50,747 nt of DNA. Source: Chloroflexota bacterium. Lineage in GTDB: Bacteria > Chloroflexota > Limnocylindria > P2-11E. The position numbers and the translations under genes were made by a program. Under the pieces are notes generated by a model. The model was given only the letters and a program-made list of their open reading frames with translations, was not told the DNA's origin and searched no databases. This document shows, piece by piece, positions 15,891 through 25,869 of this stretch (its first letter is position 1; each line of letters opens with the position of its first letter). The stretch is from positions 1-50,747 of the forward strand of contig JAGWSB010000007.1 in NCBI GenBank assembly GCA_028876375.1, given 5' to 3'.

Positions 15891-16668
15891 CCTCGGCGGC
15901 GCCTTCACGTTCCTCGAGCAGGTCTACGCCGTCGCCGAGGCCGACGCGCGCAAGCTGCGGCACGACCCGGTCATCCTCCTCACCCGCGCGGTCCAGCCCG
16001 CGCTCTGGCTGCTGGTGTTCGGACAGGTGTTCGCGCGGATCCGCGGCGTCCCGACCGGCAGTCTCAGCTACCTCGACTTCATGGCTCCCGGCATCCTGGC
16101 CCAGAGCTCGCTCTTCATCGCCATCTTCTTCGGGATCTCGGTCATCTGGGAGCGCGACCTCGGGATCCTGCACAAGTTCCTCGCCAGCCCCGCGCCGCGC
16201 GTCGCGCTCGTGCTCGGCAAGGCGTGCGCGGCGGGCATCCGCGGCATCGCGCAGGCGCTCATCGTCTATGTCCTCGCGCTGGTCCTGCGGGTCGACGTCC
16301 GCCCGGACCTCTTCGCGGTCGTCGGCGTCTTCCTCTGCGTCGCCCTCGGCTCGGCCGTCTTCGCCACGTTCTCGCTCGTCATGGCCTGTCTCGTCCGCGA
16401 CCGCGAGCGCCTCATGGGCTTCGGCCAGGTCCTCACGATGCCGCTCTTCTTCGCCAGCAACGCGATCTACCCGATCTCGCTCATGCCCGGCTGGCTCCAG
16501 GTCATCTCCGGCGTCAACCCGCTCACCTATCAGATCGACGCGCTGCGCACGCTGATGATCAACGGCGCGACGAGCGTGTTCAGCGTCCCGCTCGACGTCG
16601 GCATCCAGGTGCTCTTCCTGGCCGCGCTCGTATGGCTCGCCGCGCGGCTCTACCCGAGGGTCGTCTAG
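15850..16668 (+). CDS. ABC-2 type transporter permease (DrrB-like)
   Basis: VILLTRAVQPALWLLVFGQVF, YLDFMAPGILAQSSLF, NAIYPISLMPGWLQVISGVNPLTYQIDALR. Confidence 0.92.
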   Translation: MRSVPAVQRAAWPDLGGAFTFLEQVYAVAEADARKLRHDPVILLTRAVQPALWLLVFGQVFARIRGVPTGSLSYLDFMAPGILAQSSLFIAIFFGISVIWERDLGILHKFLASPAPRVALVLGKACAAGIRGIAQALIVYVLALVLRVDVRPDLFAVVGVFLCVALGSAVFATFSLVMACLVRDRERLMGFGQVLTMPLFFASNAIYPISLMPGWLQVISGVNPLTYQIDALRTLMINGATSVFSVPLDVGIQVLFLAALVWLAARLYPRVV

Positions 16669-17369
16669 CGCGAGGTGGTCACCCCCACCCGCGGACACAG
16701 ATCCGCGAGCACGCACTCCGAGCAGAGCGGACGCCGCGCGACGCACACCGCCCGCCCATGGCGGATCAGCCCCATGTGGAAGGCGTAGACGAGGTCGGGC
16801 GGGACCGCCGCCTGCAGCTCCTCCTGCGCCCGGACCGCGCTCGAGCGCTCGTCGACGAGCCCGAGGCGGATGGCGGCGCGATGGACGTGCGTGTCGACCG
16901 GGAGGTACGGCCGGTCGAGGGAGAAGAGGAGCACGCACGCCGCCGTCTTCGGCCCGACCCCCGGAAGCCCGACGAGGACCTCCCACAGCTCGGCGTCGGG
17001 TAGCTCGGCGAGCGCGCGCGGCGCGTCGAGCTCCATCCCACGCGCTTCGAGCGTCCGCAGCGCCGCCCGGAGGCGCGGCGCCTTCGTCGCGCTGAGCCCG
17101 CCGCGGCGGATCGCCCGCGCGATGCCCCGCGCCGGCGCCCGGGCGACGGCCGTCCACGTCGGGAACGCGCGGCGCAGGTCGGCGTAGGCGCGGTCGCGGT
17201 TCACGTCGCTCGTGTTCTGCGAGAGGATGGTGAGGACGAGCTCGTCGATGGGCGGCAGCCGCCGCGCCGCGGGCGGCTCGCCGTAGGCGGCGTCGAGGCG
17301 GCGCGTGATGGCGCGCAGCCGGCGGGCGCCGGTCGTCCGGGGCACGCGCCGAGGATGGCAGATGGGCAC
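16665..17369 (-). CDS. Endonuclease III-like HhH-GPD DNA glycosylase with FeS cluster (paralog A)
   Basis: LVLTILSQNTSDVNRDRAY, LPGVGPKTAACVLLFSLDRPYLPVDTHVHR, C-x6-C-x2-C-x5-C. Confidence 0.9.
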   Translation of the reverse strand: MPICHPRRVPRTTGARRLRAITRRLDAAYGEPPAARRLPPIDELVLTILSQNTSDVNRDRAYADLRRAFPTWTAVARAPARGIARAIRRGGLSATKAPRLRAALRTLEARGMELDAPRALAELPDAELWEVLVGLPGVGPKTAACVLLFSLDRPYLPVDTHVHRAAIRLGLVDERSSAVRAQEELQAAVPPDLVYAFHMGLIRHGRAVCVARRPLCSECVLADLCPRVGVTTSR

Positions 17370-17421
17370 GCGGGGGCGGAATGCGGCCTTCGACGTGACC
17401 GTTGACGGATAGAGTGGGAGC

Positions 17422-18021
17422 GTGGCCGGTGACGCGTTCGAGGTCGAGGCCCTTTCCTACCTCGACGCCCTCTACCGGACGGCGCTGCGGATGACGCGGT
17501 CGGAGGCCGACGCCGAGGACGTCGTCCAGGAGACCTACATCCGGGCGCTCCGGCACCGCGACCAGTTCACGCCGGGCACGAACCTGAAGGCCTGGCTCTT
17601 CCGGATCCTCACCAACACCTTCATCAACTCGTACCGTCGGAAGGCGGCCCAGCCGCAGACGACCGAGCTCGACGACGTGGAGGAGGCGACGCTCTACCGG
17701 CACATGGTCGGCAGCGGCCCCGCCCCGGGAGAGCCGGAGCGCGAGGTCCTCGACAGCGTGGTCGATACCGAGGTGCAACAGGCCCTCGACGACCTCCCGG
17801 AGCGGTTCCGGACGGTGGTCCTTCTCGACGTCGAGGGCTTCGCCTACAAGGAGATCGCGGAGATGCTCGAGATCCCCATCGGCACGGTGATGTCACGACT
17901 CCATCGCGGCCGCCGCGCTTTGCAGGAGCGGCTCTACGACCACGCGCGGGAGCACGGCATCGCTGCCGCGCGCGCGATGCCGCGACGCGGCGGCGCCGAA
18001 ATGGGCGGGAGGAGCGCGTGA
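17422..18021 (+). CDS. ECF-type RNA polymerase sigma-70 factor (SigR/SigH-like)
   Basis: [80 protein letters not shown]. Confidence 0.93.
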   Translation: MAGDAFEVEALSYLDALYRTALRMTRSEADAEDVVQETYIRALRHRDQFTPGTNLKAWLFRILTNTFINSYRRKAAQPQTTELDDVEEATLYRHMVGSGPAPGEPEREVLDSVVDTEVQQALDDLPERFRTVVLLDVEGFAYKEIAEMLEIPIGTVMSRLHRGRRALQERLYDHAREHGIAAARAMPRRGGAEMGGRSA

Positions 18022-18272
18022 TGAGCGGCGATATGGGCTGCCGGGACTGCCTCGAGAAGCTCGACCCCTACCTCGATCGCGAGCTCGACCCGGCGGAGTT
18101 CGAGGAGGTCCGCATCCACCTCCAGAAGTGCGGCGGATGCGAGGAGGCGGTCGTCGTCGAGCGCGTCTTCCTCGATCAGCTGAGGGGCGCGGCGACCTCG
18201 GCGGTCGCTCCTCCGGGGGTGCGTGAGCGCCTCATCCTCCGGATCCGGCGGGACGTCGGTCGCGCCACCTGA
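18018..18272 (+). CDS. Zinc anti-sigma factor (RsrA-like, zf-HC2)
   Basis: [41 protein letters not shown] (H-x3-C-x2-C); ATG overlaps the sigma stop. Confidence 0.85.
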   Translation: MMSGDMGCRDCLEKLDPYLDRELDPAEFEEVRIHLQKCGGCEEAVVVERVFLDQLRGAATSAVAPPGVRERLILRIRRDVGRAT

Positions 18273-18349
18273 GCGGAGCGACCGTTGACATTCCGTATGC
18301 CAGTGTGTCTCACTATCCCCCAAGTCGTGGCCAGGAGGAGGTGATCTCC

Positions 18350-18409
18350 ATGCCGGCGAAGAAGAAGGCTGCGAAGAAGTCGACCAAGAAGTCCTCGAAG
18401 AAGAAGTAA
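18350..18409 (+). CDS. 19-aa Lys-rich basic peptide MPAKKKAAKKSTKKSSKKK
   Basis: SD AGGAGGTGATC (18336-18346) matches the 16S anti-SD over 11 nt; followed by a terminator at 18468-18504. Confidence 0.75.
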   Translation: MPAKKKAAKKSTKKSSKKK

Positions 18410-18467
18410 GCAGACCGCTCCTCGGGAGCGATAGCAGATCCAACACCGGCACCTTTCGCGATCCCGC

Positions 18468-18504
18468 CGATCCGCTCTAGGCCTGAGCGGATCGGATCTT
18501 TTTT
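18468..18504 (+). terminator. Rho-independent terminator
   Basis: CGATCCGCTC-TAGGCCT-GAGCGGATCG-GATC-TTTTTT: 10-bp stem then a 6-T run. Confidence 0.9.
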
Positions 18505-18512
18505 GAGGGAAC

Positions 18513-18884
18513 ATGAAGCGCGAGCCACCCCAGATACGCTGGCGCGCCGTCATCGCGGGAGGCGCGGCGACCCTCTTCCTCGCCTTCACGCTCTCGCTCG
18601 TCGCGGCGCTCGCGGGCTCGCTGCTCCTCGTCGGGCTCGCCGTCTGGATCGGCATCGCCGTCGGCGGCGCCGCCGCGGGGCGGCTCGCCGGCAGGGCCGG
18701 CCTGCTCCACGGCGGCCTGGTGGCGGCCCTCTGGATCCTCGCCAGCGGCATCGCCGCGCCGCCGGGGAGCGGCGCGACGGACGTCCTGGGGGACACCCTC
18801 CGGACCGTCGTCCTCGACGTGGCCTCGCTGGCCGTCGGAGCCGCCGCCGGCTGGCTCGGCAGCCGCAGCGCCGGCGGCGACTAG
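18513..18884 (+). CDS. Small multi-TM membrane protein (TIGR04086-like)
   Basis: IRWRAVIAGGAATLFLAFTLSLVAAL...VWIGIAVGGAAAGRLAGRAGLLHGGLVAALWI. Confidence 0.7.
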   Translation: MKREPPQIRWRAVIAGGAATLFLAFTLSLVAALAGSLLLVGLAVWIGIAVGGAAAGRLAGRAGLLHGGLVAALWILASGIAAPPGSGATDVLGDTLRTVVLDVASLAVGAAAGWLGSRSAGGD

Positions 18885-19546
18885 CGCGTCTTCTTGGGGT
18901 AGGGGCAGAGCTCGAGGACGGGGCAGCGCGGGCACGCCGGCGTCGGCGTACAGGTGCGCCGGCCGTGGAGGACGAACGTCCAGGTGACCTTGTACCAGTC
19001 GCGCTTCGGATAGAGCGCCGCGAGCCCGCGCTCGACGCCGTCCTTCCCCTTGAGGGCCAGGCCGAGGCGCGTCGCGACCCGCTCGACGTGCCGGTCGACC
19101 GCGATGGCGGGCACGCCGAAGGCCGCGCCGAGGACGATCGACGCCGTCTTGCGCCCGACGCCGTGGAGGGAGGTGAGGCCGTCCATGTCCCGCGGGACCT
19201 CGCCGCCGAACCGCTCGACGATCCCCTGCGTCGCGCCCTTGATCGCCTTCGCCTTCTGCCGGAAGAAGCCGGTCGAGCGGATCTCCTTCTCGAGCGTCGC
19301 CTGCGGCGCGCGGACGTAGTCGGGCGCGCTGCGGTACTTCTGGAAGAGCGTCCGCGTCACCTCGTTGATCCGCTCGTCGCGCGCCTGCGCGGCGAGGATC
19401 GTCGCGACGAGGAGGTCGAGCGGCGTGCGGAACTCGAGCGTCGGTCCCCAGTCCGGGTACGCCTTGGCCAGGCGCCCGAGGATGGGGCGGGCGCGCTCGC
19501 GCGCGGGCGCTCGCGCGGGGCGGGCGGCACGCTTCGTCACGGCCAT
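18881..19546 (-). CDS. nth: Endonuclease III (paralog B)
   Basis: LVATILAAQARDERINEVTRTLF, LTSLHGVGRKTASIVLGAAFGVPAIAVDRHVERVATRLGL, CTPTPACPRCPVLELCP. Confidence 0.92.
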   Translation of the reverse strand: MAVTKRAARPARAPARERARPILGRLAKAYPDWGPTLEFRTPLDLLVATILAAQARDERINEVTRTLFQKYRSAPDYVRAPQATLEKEIRSTGFFRQKAKAIKGATQGIVERFGGEVPRDMDGLTSLHGVGRKTASIVLGAAFGVPAIAVDRHVERVATRLGLALKGKDGVERGLAALYPKRDWYKVTWTFVLHGRRTCTPTPACPRCPVLELCPYPKKTR

Positions 19547-20499
19547 GCGATCTCCGTCCCCAGGCGCATGGCGCGTGCCCGCTCGTACGCGCGCGACGCG
19601 GTAGCGAGGTCCTGCACGGCGTTCCCCACCGACTTGAACAGGGTGCGCTCCGCGGCGTCGCGGCGGCCGGCGACCGTGCCGGCGACGACCTCGCCGATCT
19701 CGACGACGTCGTCCGGACGCAGGCTCTCGAGCTCGCCGGCCTCGGCGAGCGCGGGGCCGCGCTGGTCGACGACGACGCGGGCGCCGCGGACGGCGTCCTC
19801 GTCGAGCTCACGCGTCGCGGGGGTGAAAGCTCCGACCGCGGTGACGTGGACGCCCGGCGAGAGGTCGCGGCCCGCGAACACCGGGACCGGGCTGCTCGTC
19901 GCCGTGACGACGACGTCGGCGCCGCGTACCGCTTCCCGAGCGGACGCCGCGACGAAGCGCACGCCGCGGAGCGCGGGGTCGTCGCGGAGCGACGCGATGA
20001 AGGCGTCCGCGTGGGCTCGCTCGCGCGCGACGACGCGCGCTTCGCGGAGCGCCAGGACCGTCGCCGCGGCGAGGAGCTGCGTGCGCGCCTGCGCGCCGGC
20101 GCCGAAGAGGGCGACGACGGCGCTGTCGCGCCGCGCGAGGTGCTTGGCGGCGACGCCGCCGGCCGCGCCGGTGCGCAGAGCGGTCAGGCTGCCGCCGTCG
20201 AGGAGGGCGAGCGGGAAGCCGGTCTCGGCGTCGCCGAGCAGCACGCTGGCGGCGATGAGCGGCAGGCCGCGCGTCGGATTGCGCGGCGCGACCGTCACGA
20301 GCTTGACCGACCAATGGGGGCCGCCGACGAGGGACGCCGGCATGCTGAGGGCGACGCCGTCGCCGTGGAGGGGGACGCTCGCGCGGAGCGGAACGGCGGC
20401 ACGACCCGCGGAAAGCGCAACGAAGCCGGCCTCCACGGCCTCGATGGCGTCGGCCATGGGGCACGCCCGGGCGATGTCCGCGGCCGCCAGCAGGAGCAT
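19537..20499 (-). CDS. Ornithine cyclodeaminase / mu-crystallin family protein
   Basis: GGPHWSVKLVTVAPRNPTRGLPLI, LLDGGSLTALRTGAAGGVAAKHLARRDS, ALFGAGAQARTQL, DVVVTATSS. Confidence 0.92.
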   Translation of the reverse strand: MLLLAAADIARACPMADAIEAVEAGFVALSAGRAAVPLRASVPLHGDGVALSMPASLVGGPHWSVKLVTVAPRNPTRGLPLIAASVLLGDAETGFPLALLDGGSLTALRTGAAGGVAAKHLARRDSAVVALFGAGAQARTQLLAAATVLALREARVVARERAHADAFIASLRDDPALRGVRFVAASAREAVRGADVVVTATSSPVPVFAGRDLSPGVHVTAVGAFTPATRELDEDAVRGARVVVDQRGPALAEAGELESLRPDDVVEIGEVVAGTVAGRRDAAERTLFKSVGNAVQDLATASRAYERARAMRLGTEIAWP

Positions 20500-20571
20500 G
20501 GTCCTACTTCACATCCCTTAGATAAGGAGCGCGTCGTCCCGCGCCGACGATAGCGCCCTCCCCCGCTCCGA

Positions 20572-20647
20572 CCGTTCGGCTTTTGACGCCCCTTGCCCGC
20601 CCTCTTACCCTCACCGCCGACACGGCGGGCGGTCCGAAGCCGAACGG
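20572..20647. promoter_or_regulatory. liv operon promoter flanked by an 11-bp inverted repeat
   Basis: -35 TTGACG (20583-20588), 17-nt spacer, -10 TACCCT (20606-20611); CCGTTCGGCTT (20572-20582) and AAGCCGAACGG (20637-20647). Confidence 0.6.
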
Positions 20648-20719
20648 CTTGGAGCGTGTCGAGCACAAGATGGCTGGCCGCCGACCCGTCGGCACCAGGC
20701 GAAAGTTGAGGAGGTATCG

Positions 20720-22003
20720 ATGCAGAGAAGCTGGCTACTCACTGTGCTCGCAGCTGGCTCGGTCGTCGCGGGCGCCTGCGCTTCCGGTGGCACCGGCGGC
20801 GGCGCGAGCGCGGCCCCCAGCGGGGGCGCCGCCACGGGCGGCGCGAGCAAGGGCGAGATCATCATCGCGAGCGACCTTCCCGTCTCCGGCGCGGACGCGT
20901 CGGACGGCATCCCGACCCAGAACGGCGTCCAGTTCGCGGTCGAGTCGACCGGGACGCTGAAGGGCTTCAAGCTGACCTGGAAGGGCTTCGACGACACCGT
21001 CAACGGCGCGCACGACCCGCAGAAGGGCGCGCAGAACGTCCAGCAGATGCTGAACGACAACAAGATCCTCGGCATGGTCGGTCCGTTCAACTCGAACGTC
21101 GCCGCGGCCGAGATCCCCGTCGGGAACCGCGGCAGCCTGGCCATGGTGAGCCCGTCCAACACGAACGACTGCCTCACCAAGCCCGACTTCGGCGGCAAGC
21201 CGTGCACGGACCCGAACCCCAAGAACCTGCGGCCGGCCGGTGGGAACAACTACTTCCGCATCGCCGCGGCCGACAGCTTCCAGGGACCGGCGATGGCCGA
21301 CTACGCATACGACACGCTCAAGCTGACGAAGGTCGCCGTCTGGTCCGACAACGAGATCTTCGGCAAGGGCGTGGCTGACACGTTCCAGGCCGAGTTCATC
21401 AAGAAGGGCGGCCAGGTGGTCGTCCGCCAGGACTTCGACACCAAGGTGACCAACGACTGGAAGCCGTTCCTCACCGACGCGAAGTCGAAGGGCGCCATGG
21501 GCGTCTACGCCGGCGCGACCAGCGGCACCAAGGCCTGCATCCCGCGCGCGCAGATGGCCGGCATCATCGATGGCCCGTACATGACCCCGGATGGCGGCGT
21601 CAACTCGCAGTGCATCAAGGACGCCGGCTCGAACGCGGCCAGCATGTACGGCACCGTCGCCGGCGCGAACGCCGAGCAGAACCCGGACGCGAAGGCCACC
21701 GTCGACGCGTTCAAGGCGAAGTTCACCAAGAAGGACGACCTCGGGTCGTACACCTTCATGGCCTACGACTGCGCCAAGATCATCATCGACGCGATCGGCC
21801 GCGCGATCGACGCGAACGGCGGCAACATGCCGAGCCGTCAGCAGGTCGTGACCGCGCTCGGGCAGACCAAGAATCTCAAGCTCACGACCGGTACCTACAC
21901 CTTCGACGCGAACGGCGATCCCACGACCCCGACGATGTCGATCTTCCAGACGAAGTCCGGGGACTGGGCGTTCATCAAGCAGTTCGGCGTCGGCGGCAGC
22001 TAG
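20720..22003 (+). CDS. livK: Branched-chain amino acid ABC transporter substrate-binding lipoprotein
   Basis: Lipobox VAGAC; IIIASDLPVSGADASDGIPTQNGVQFAVE, LGMVGPFNSNVAAAEIPV, Leu/Ile/Val-binding fold. Confidence 0.92.
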   Translation: MQRSWLLTVLAAGSVVAGACASGGTGGGASAAPSGGAATGGASKGEIIIASDLPVSGADASDGIPTQNGVQFAVESTGTLKGFKLTWKGFDDTVNGAHDPQKGAQNVQQMLNDNKILGMVGPFNSNVAAAEIPVGNRGSLAMVSPSNTNDCLTKPDFGGKPCTDPNPKNLRPAGGNNYFRIAAADSFQGPAMADYAYDTLKLTKVAVWSDNEIFGKGVADTFQAEFIKKGGQVVVRQDFDTKVTNDWKPFLTDAKSKGAMGVYAGATSGTKACIPRAQMAGIIDGPYMTPDGGVNSQCIKDAGSNAASMYGTVAGANAEQNPDAKATVDAFKAKFTKKDDLGSYTFMAYDCAKIIIDAIGRAIDANGGNMPSRQQVVTALGQTKNLKLTTGTYTFDANGDPTTPTMSIFQTKSGDWAFIKQFGVGGS

Positions 22004-22038
22004 GCCGCGACGTTCGACAGCAGAACGCGGAGCCGTAG

Positions 22039-22068
22039 AGAGAGGGGGCGCACCAGCGCCCCCTCTCT
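22039..22068 (+). terminator. Perfect 13-bp hairpin between livK and livH
   Basis: AGAGAGGGGGCGC-ACCA-GCGCCCCCTCTCT, with only a weak T tract after it. Confidence 0.75.
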
Positions 22069-22084
22069 TGTATAAGGGGACCTG

Positions 22085-23136
22085 GTGGAGCAGCCGATCG
22101 CCGCCGGCCGGGCCGCACCCGTCCGTTTCCGAGGCCTCGCGTCGTCGCGACCGCTGAACGCGCTGCTCCTGCTCATCGTCGTCGTGGTCGCGCTCCTCCT
22201 CCTGACGCGCGTCTGGGGCCGCGGCCCCGGCTACTTCGCGCAGATCTTGGTCTACGGCTTCGCCAACGGATCCATCTACGCGCTCATCGCCATCGGCTAC
22301 ACGATGGTCTACGGGATCATCGAGCTGATCAACTTCGCGCACGGCGACGTGTTCACGCTCGGAGGCTTCGTCGCCCTCGCGCTCCTGCCGATGTTCGGCG
22401 TGACGGAGAGCCAGCGCGACACGCCCGGCGTGATCCTGCCGCTGCTGGCGACGCTCGTCATCAGCATGCTGTTCTGCGGGGTCGTGAACGTCCTCATCGA
22501 GAGGATCGCCTACCGTCCGCTCCGCCACGCGCCGCGGCTGGCGCCGCTGATCACCGCCGTCGGGATGTCGTTCGTCCTCGAGGGGATCATGTTCCTGTGG
22601 CGGGGACCTTTCTTCCTCCACTTCCCCGACCTCCTCCCGAGCGCCCGCATCAGCATCGGCCCCGAGACGAGCGTCGGAGTCAAGGAGCTCACCGTCTTCG
22701 CCATCGCCATCGTGCTCACGGTCGTCCTCAGCCTGTTCATCGAGCGCACCAAGCTCGGCAAGGCCATGCGCGCGACGGCGCAGGACCGCGACGCGGCGCA
22801 GCTCATGGGCATCGACATCAACACGACCATCGCCCTCACGTTCTTCATCGGCGCCGCGCTCGCGGGCGCCGGCGGCATGATCTTCGGGCTGTACTTCAAC
22901 AGCCTGTCGTTCGACCTCGGCTTCTCCGCCGGCCTCTTCGCCTTCACCGCCGCCGTCTTCGGCGGGATCGGCAACATCTACGGCGCCGCGATCGGCGGCC
23001 TGGTCATCGGGATGGTCCAGTCCTTCTCGGACGGCTACTTCGACTCCACCTGGACGCAGGTCGTCATCTTCGCCGTTCTCATCCTGGTGCTCGTGTTCCG
23101 CCCGACGGGCATCCTCGGAATGCGGGTGCCCGAGAA

Positions 23137-23140
<4 letters not shown>
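22085..23140 (+). CDS. livH: Branched-chain amino acid ABC transporter permease LivH
   Basis: GFANGSIYALIAIGYTMVYGIIELINFAHGDVFTLGG; GKAMRATAQDRDAAQLMGIDIN. Confidence 0.95.
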
Positions 23141-24347
<1,207 letters not shown>

Positions 24348-24351
<4 letters not shown>

Positions 24352-25124
24352 ACGCGGCGCCCGAGACGATCCTCGGCATCGACCACGTGACGAAGCGCTT
24401 CGGCGGGCTCGTGGCCGTCGACGACGTGTCCTTCGACGTCCCGCGCGGCAAGGTCTTCGCGCTCATCGGGCCGAACGGCGCGGGGAAGACGACGCTCTTC
24501 AACGGCATCACCGGGCTGTTCCCGCCGACGAGCGGCCGCGTCCTCTTCGAGGGGACCGACATCGCGGGCGTGCGCCCGCACCAGGTCGCGGCGATGGGCA
24601 TCGCGCGGACGTTCCAGAACATCCGCCTCTTCGAGTACATGACGGCGTTCGACAACGTCCGGCTCGGCCGGCATTGCCGGACGCACGCCGCGCTCCATCA
24701 GGCGCTCTTCAAGACGCGCGGCGAGCGCGCCGAGGAGAAGGCGATCGAGCAGCGCGCCATGGAGCTCCTGCGGTTCGTCGGCATCGAGCGCTTCGCGCAC
24801 ACCTTCGCGCGGAACCTGCCCTACGGCTCGCAGCGCCGCCTCGAGATCGCCCGCGCGCTCGCGACCGATCCGCGGCTCCTCCTGCTCGACGAGCCGGCCG
24901 CGGGGTTCACGCCCCAGGAGAAGGTCGAGCTCATGGCGCTCGTGCGGAAGATCATCGGCCTCGGCATCACGGTCTTCCTCATCGAGCACGACATGCGCGT
25001 CGTGATGAACGTGTCGGAGCACATCGTCGTCCTCGACCACGGCGAGAAGATCGCCGAGGGCTCTCCCGCCGAGGTCCGCGCCGACGCCCGCGTGATCGAG
25101 GCCTACCTCGGGAAGTCCGCCTGA
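24348..25124 (+). CDS. livG: Branched-chain amino acid ABC transporter ATPase LivG
   Basis: GTG start overlapping the livM stop; LIGPNGAGKTTLFNGITG, IARTFQNIRLF, LLLLDEPAAGFTPQE. Confidence 0.95.
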
Positions 25125-25834
25125 TGGCGCTCCTCGAGCTCAGGGAGATCGACGTGTTCTACGGCCGCGTCCAGGCGCTGCGGCACGTCTCGCTGGCGCT
25201 CGGCAAGGACGAGATCGTCGCGCTCATCGGATCGAACGGCGCGGGCAAGACGACGACGCTGCGCACCATCTCCGGCCTCATGCACCCGGCGCACGGCTCC
25301 GTCGTCTTCGACGGGCGGCAGCTGACCGGGGTCCCCGCTCACCAGGTCGTGTCGCTCGGCATCTGCCACGCGCCGGAAGGCCGCCGCCTGTTCCCGCGGA
25401 TGCGCGTGATCGACAACCTGTACATGGGCGCGTACGCGCGCAAGGACAGCGCCGGCATCCAGCACGACCTCGACCGCGTCTTCACGCTGTTCCCGCGCCT
25501 TCAGGAGCGGCGCACGCAGCTCGCGGGGACGCTGTCCGGCGGCGAGCAGCAGATGCTCGCGATCGGCCGCGCGCTGATGGCGCGGCCCAAGGTCCTCATG
25601 CTCGACGAGCCGTCGCTCGGGCTCGCGCCCATCCTGGTGCAGCTCATCTTCCAGGTGCTTCAGGAGATCAACTCGCAGGGCACGCCGATCCTCCTGGTCG
25701 AGCAGAACGCGACGAAGGCGCTGGAGATCGCGCACCGCGCCTACGTGCTCGAGACGGGGAACATCGTGATGACCGGCACGGGACAGGAGCTCCTCAGATC
25801 CGCGGAGGTACAGAAGGCTTACCTGGGGGTTTGA
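25124..25834 (+). CDS. livF: Branched-chain amino acid ABC transporter ATPase LivF
   Basis: VFYGRVQALRHVSLALGKDEIVALIGSNGAGKTTTLRTISGL, LSGGEQQMLAIGRALM, LMLDEPSLGLAPI. Confidence 0.95.
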   Translation: MALLELREIDVFYGRVQALRHVSLALGKDEIVALIGSNGAGKTTTLRTISGLMHPAHGSVVFDGRQLTGVPAHQVVSLGICHAPEGRRLFPRMRVIDNLYMGAYARKDSAGIQHDLDRVFTLFPRLQERRTQLAGTLSGGEQQMLAIGRALMARPKVLMLDEPSLGLAPILVQLIFQVLQEINSQGTPILLVEQNATKALEIAHRAYVLETGNIVMTGTGQELLRSAEVQKAYLGV

Positions 25835-25869
25835 TCGGCGCTCGACCCGCCACCTATCCTCCGCGAGCG

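Noticed and set aside
17397-18289. Shared GACCGTTGAC upstream of the sigma gene (17397) and the Lys-rich peptide gene (18280) as an autoregulated ECF promoter
   Set aside because: In the first case only 15 nt separate it from the GTG start, leaving no room for a -10; a 10-mer match alone is weak.
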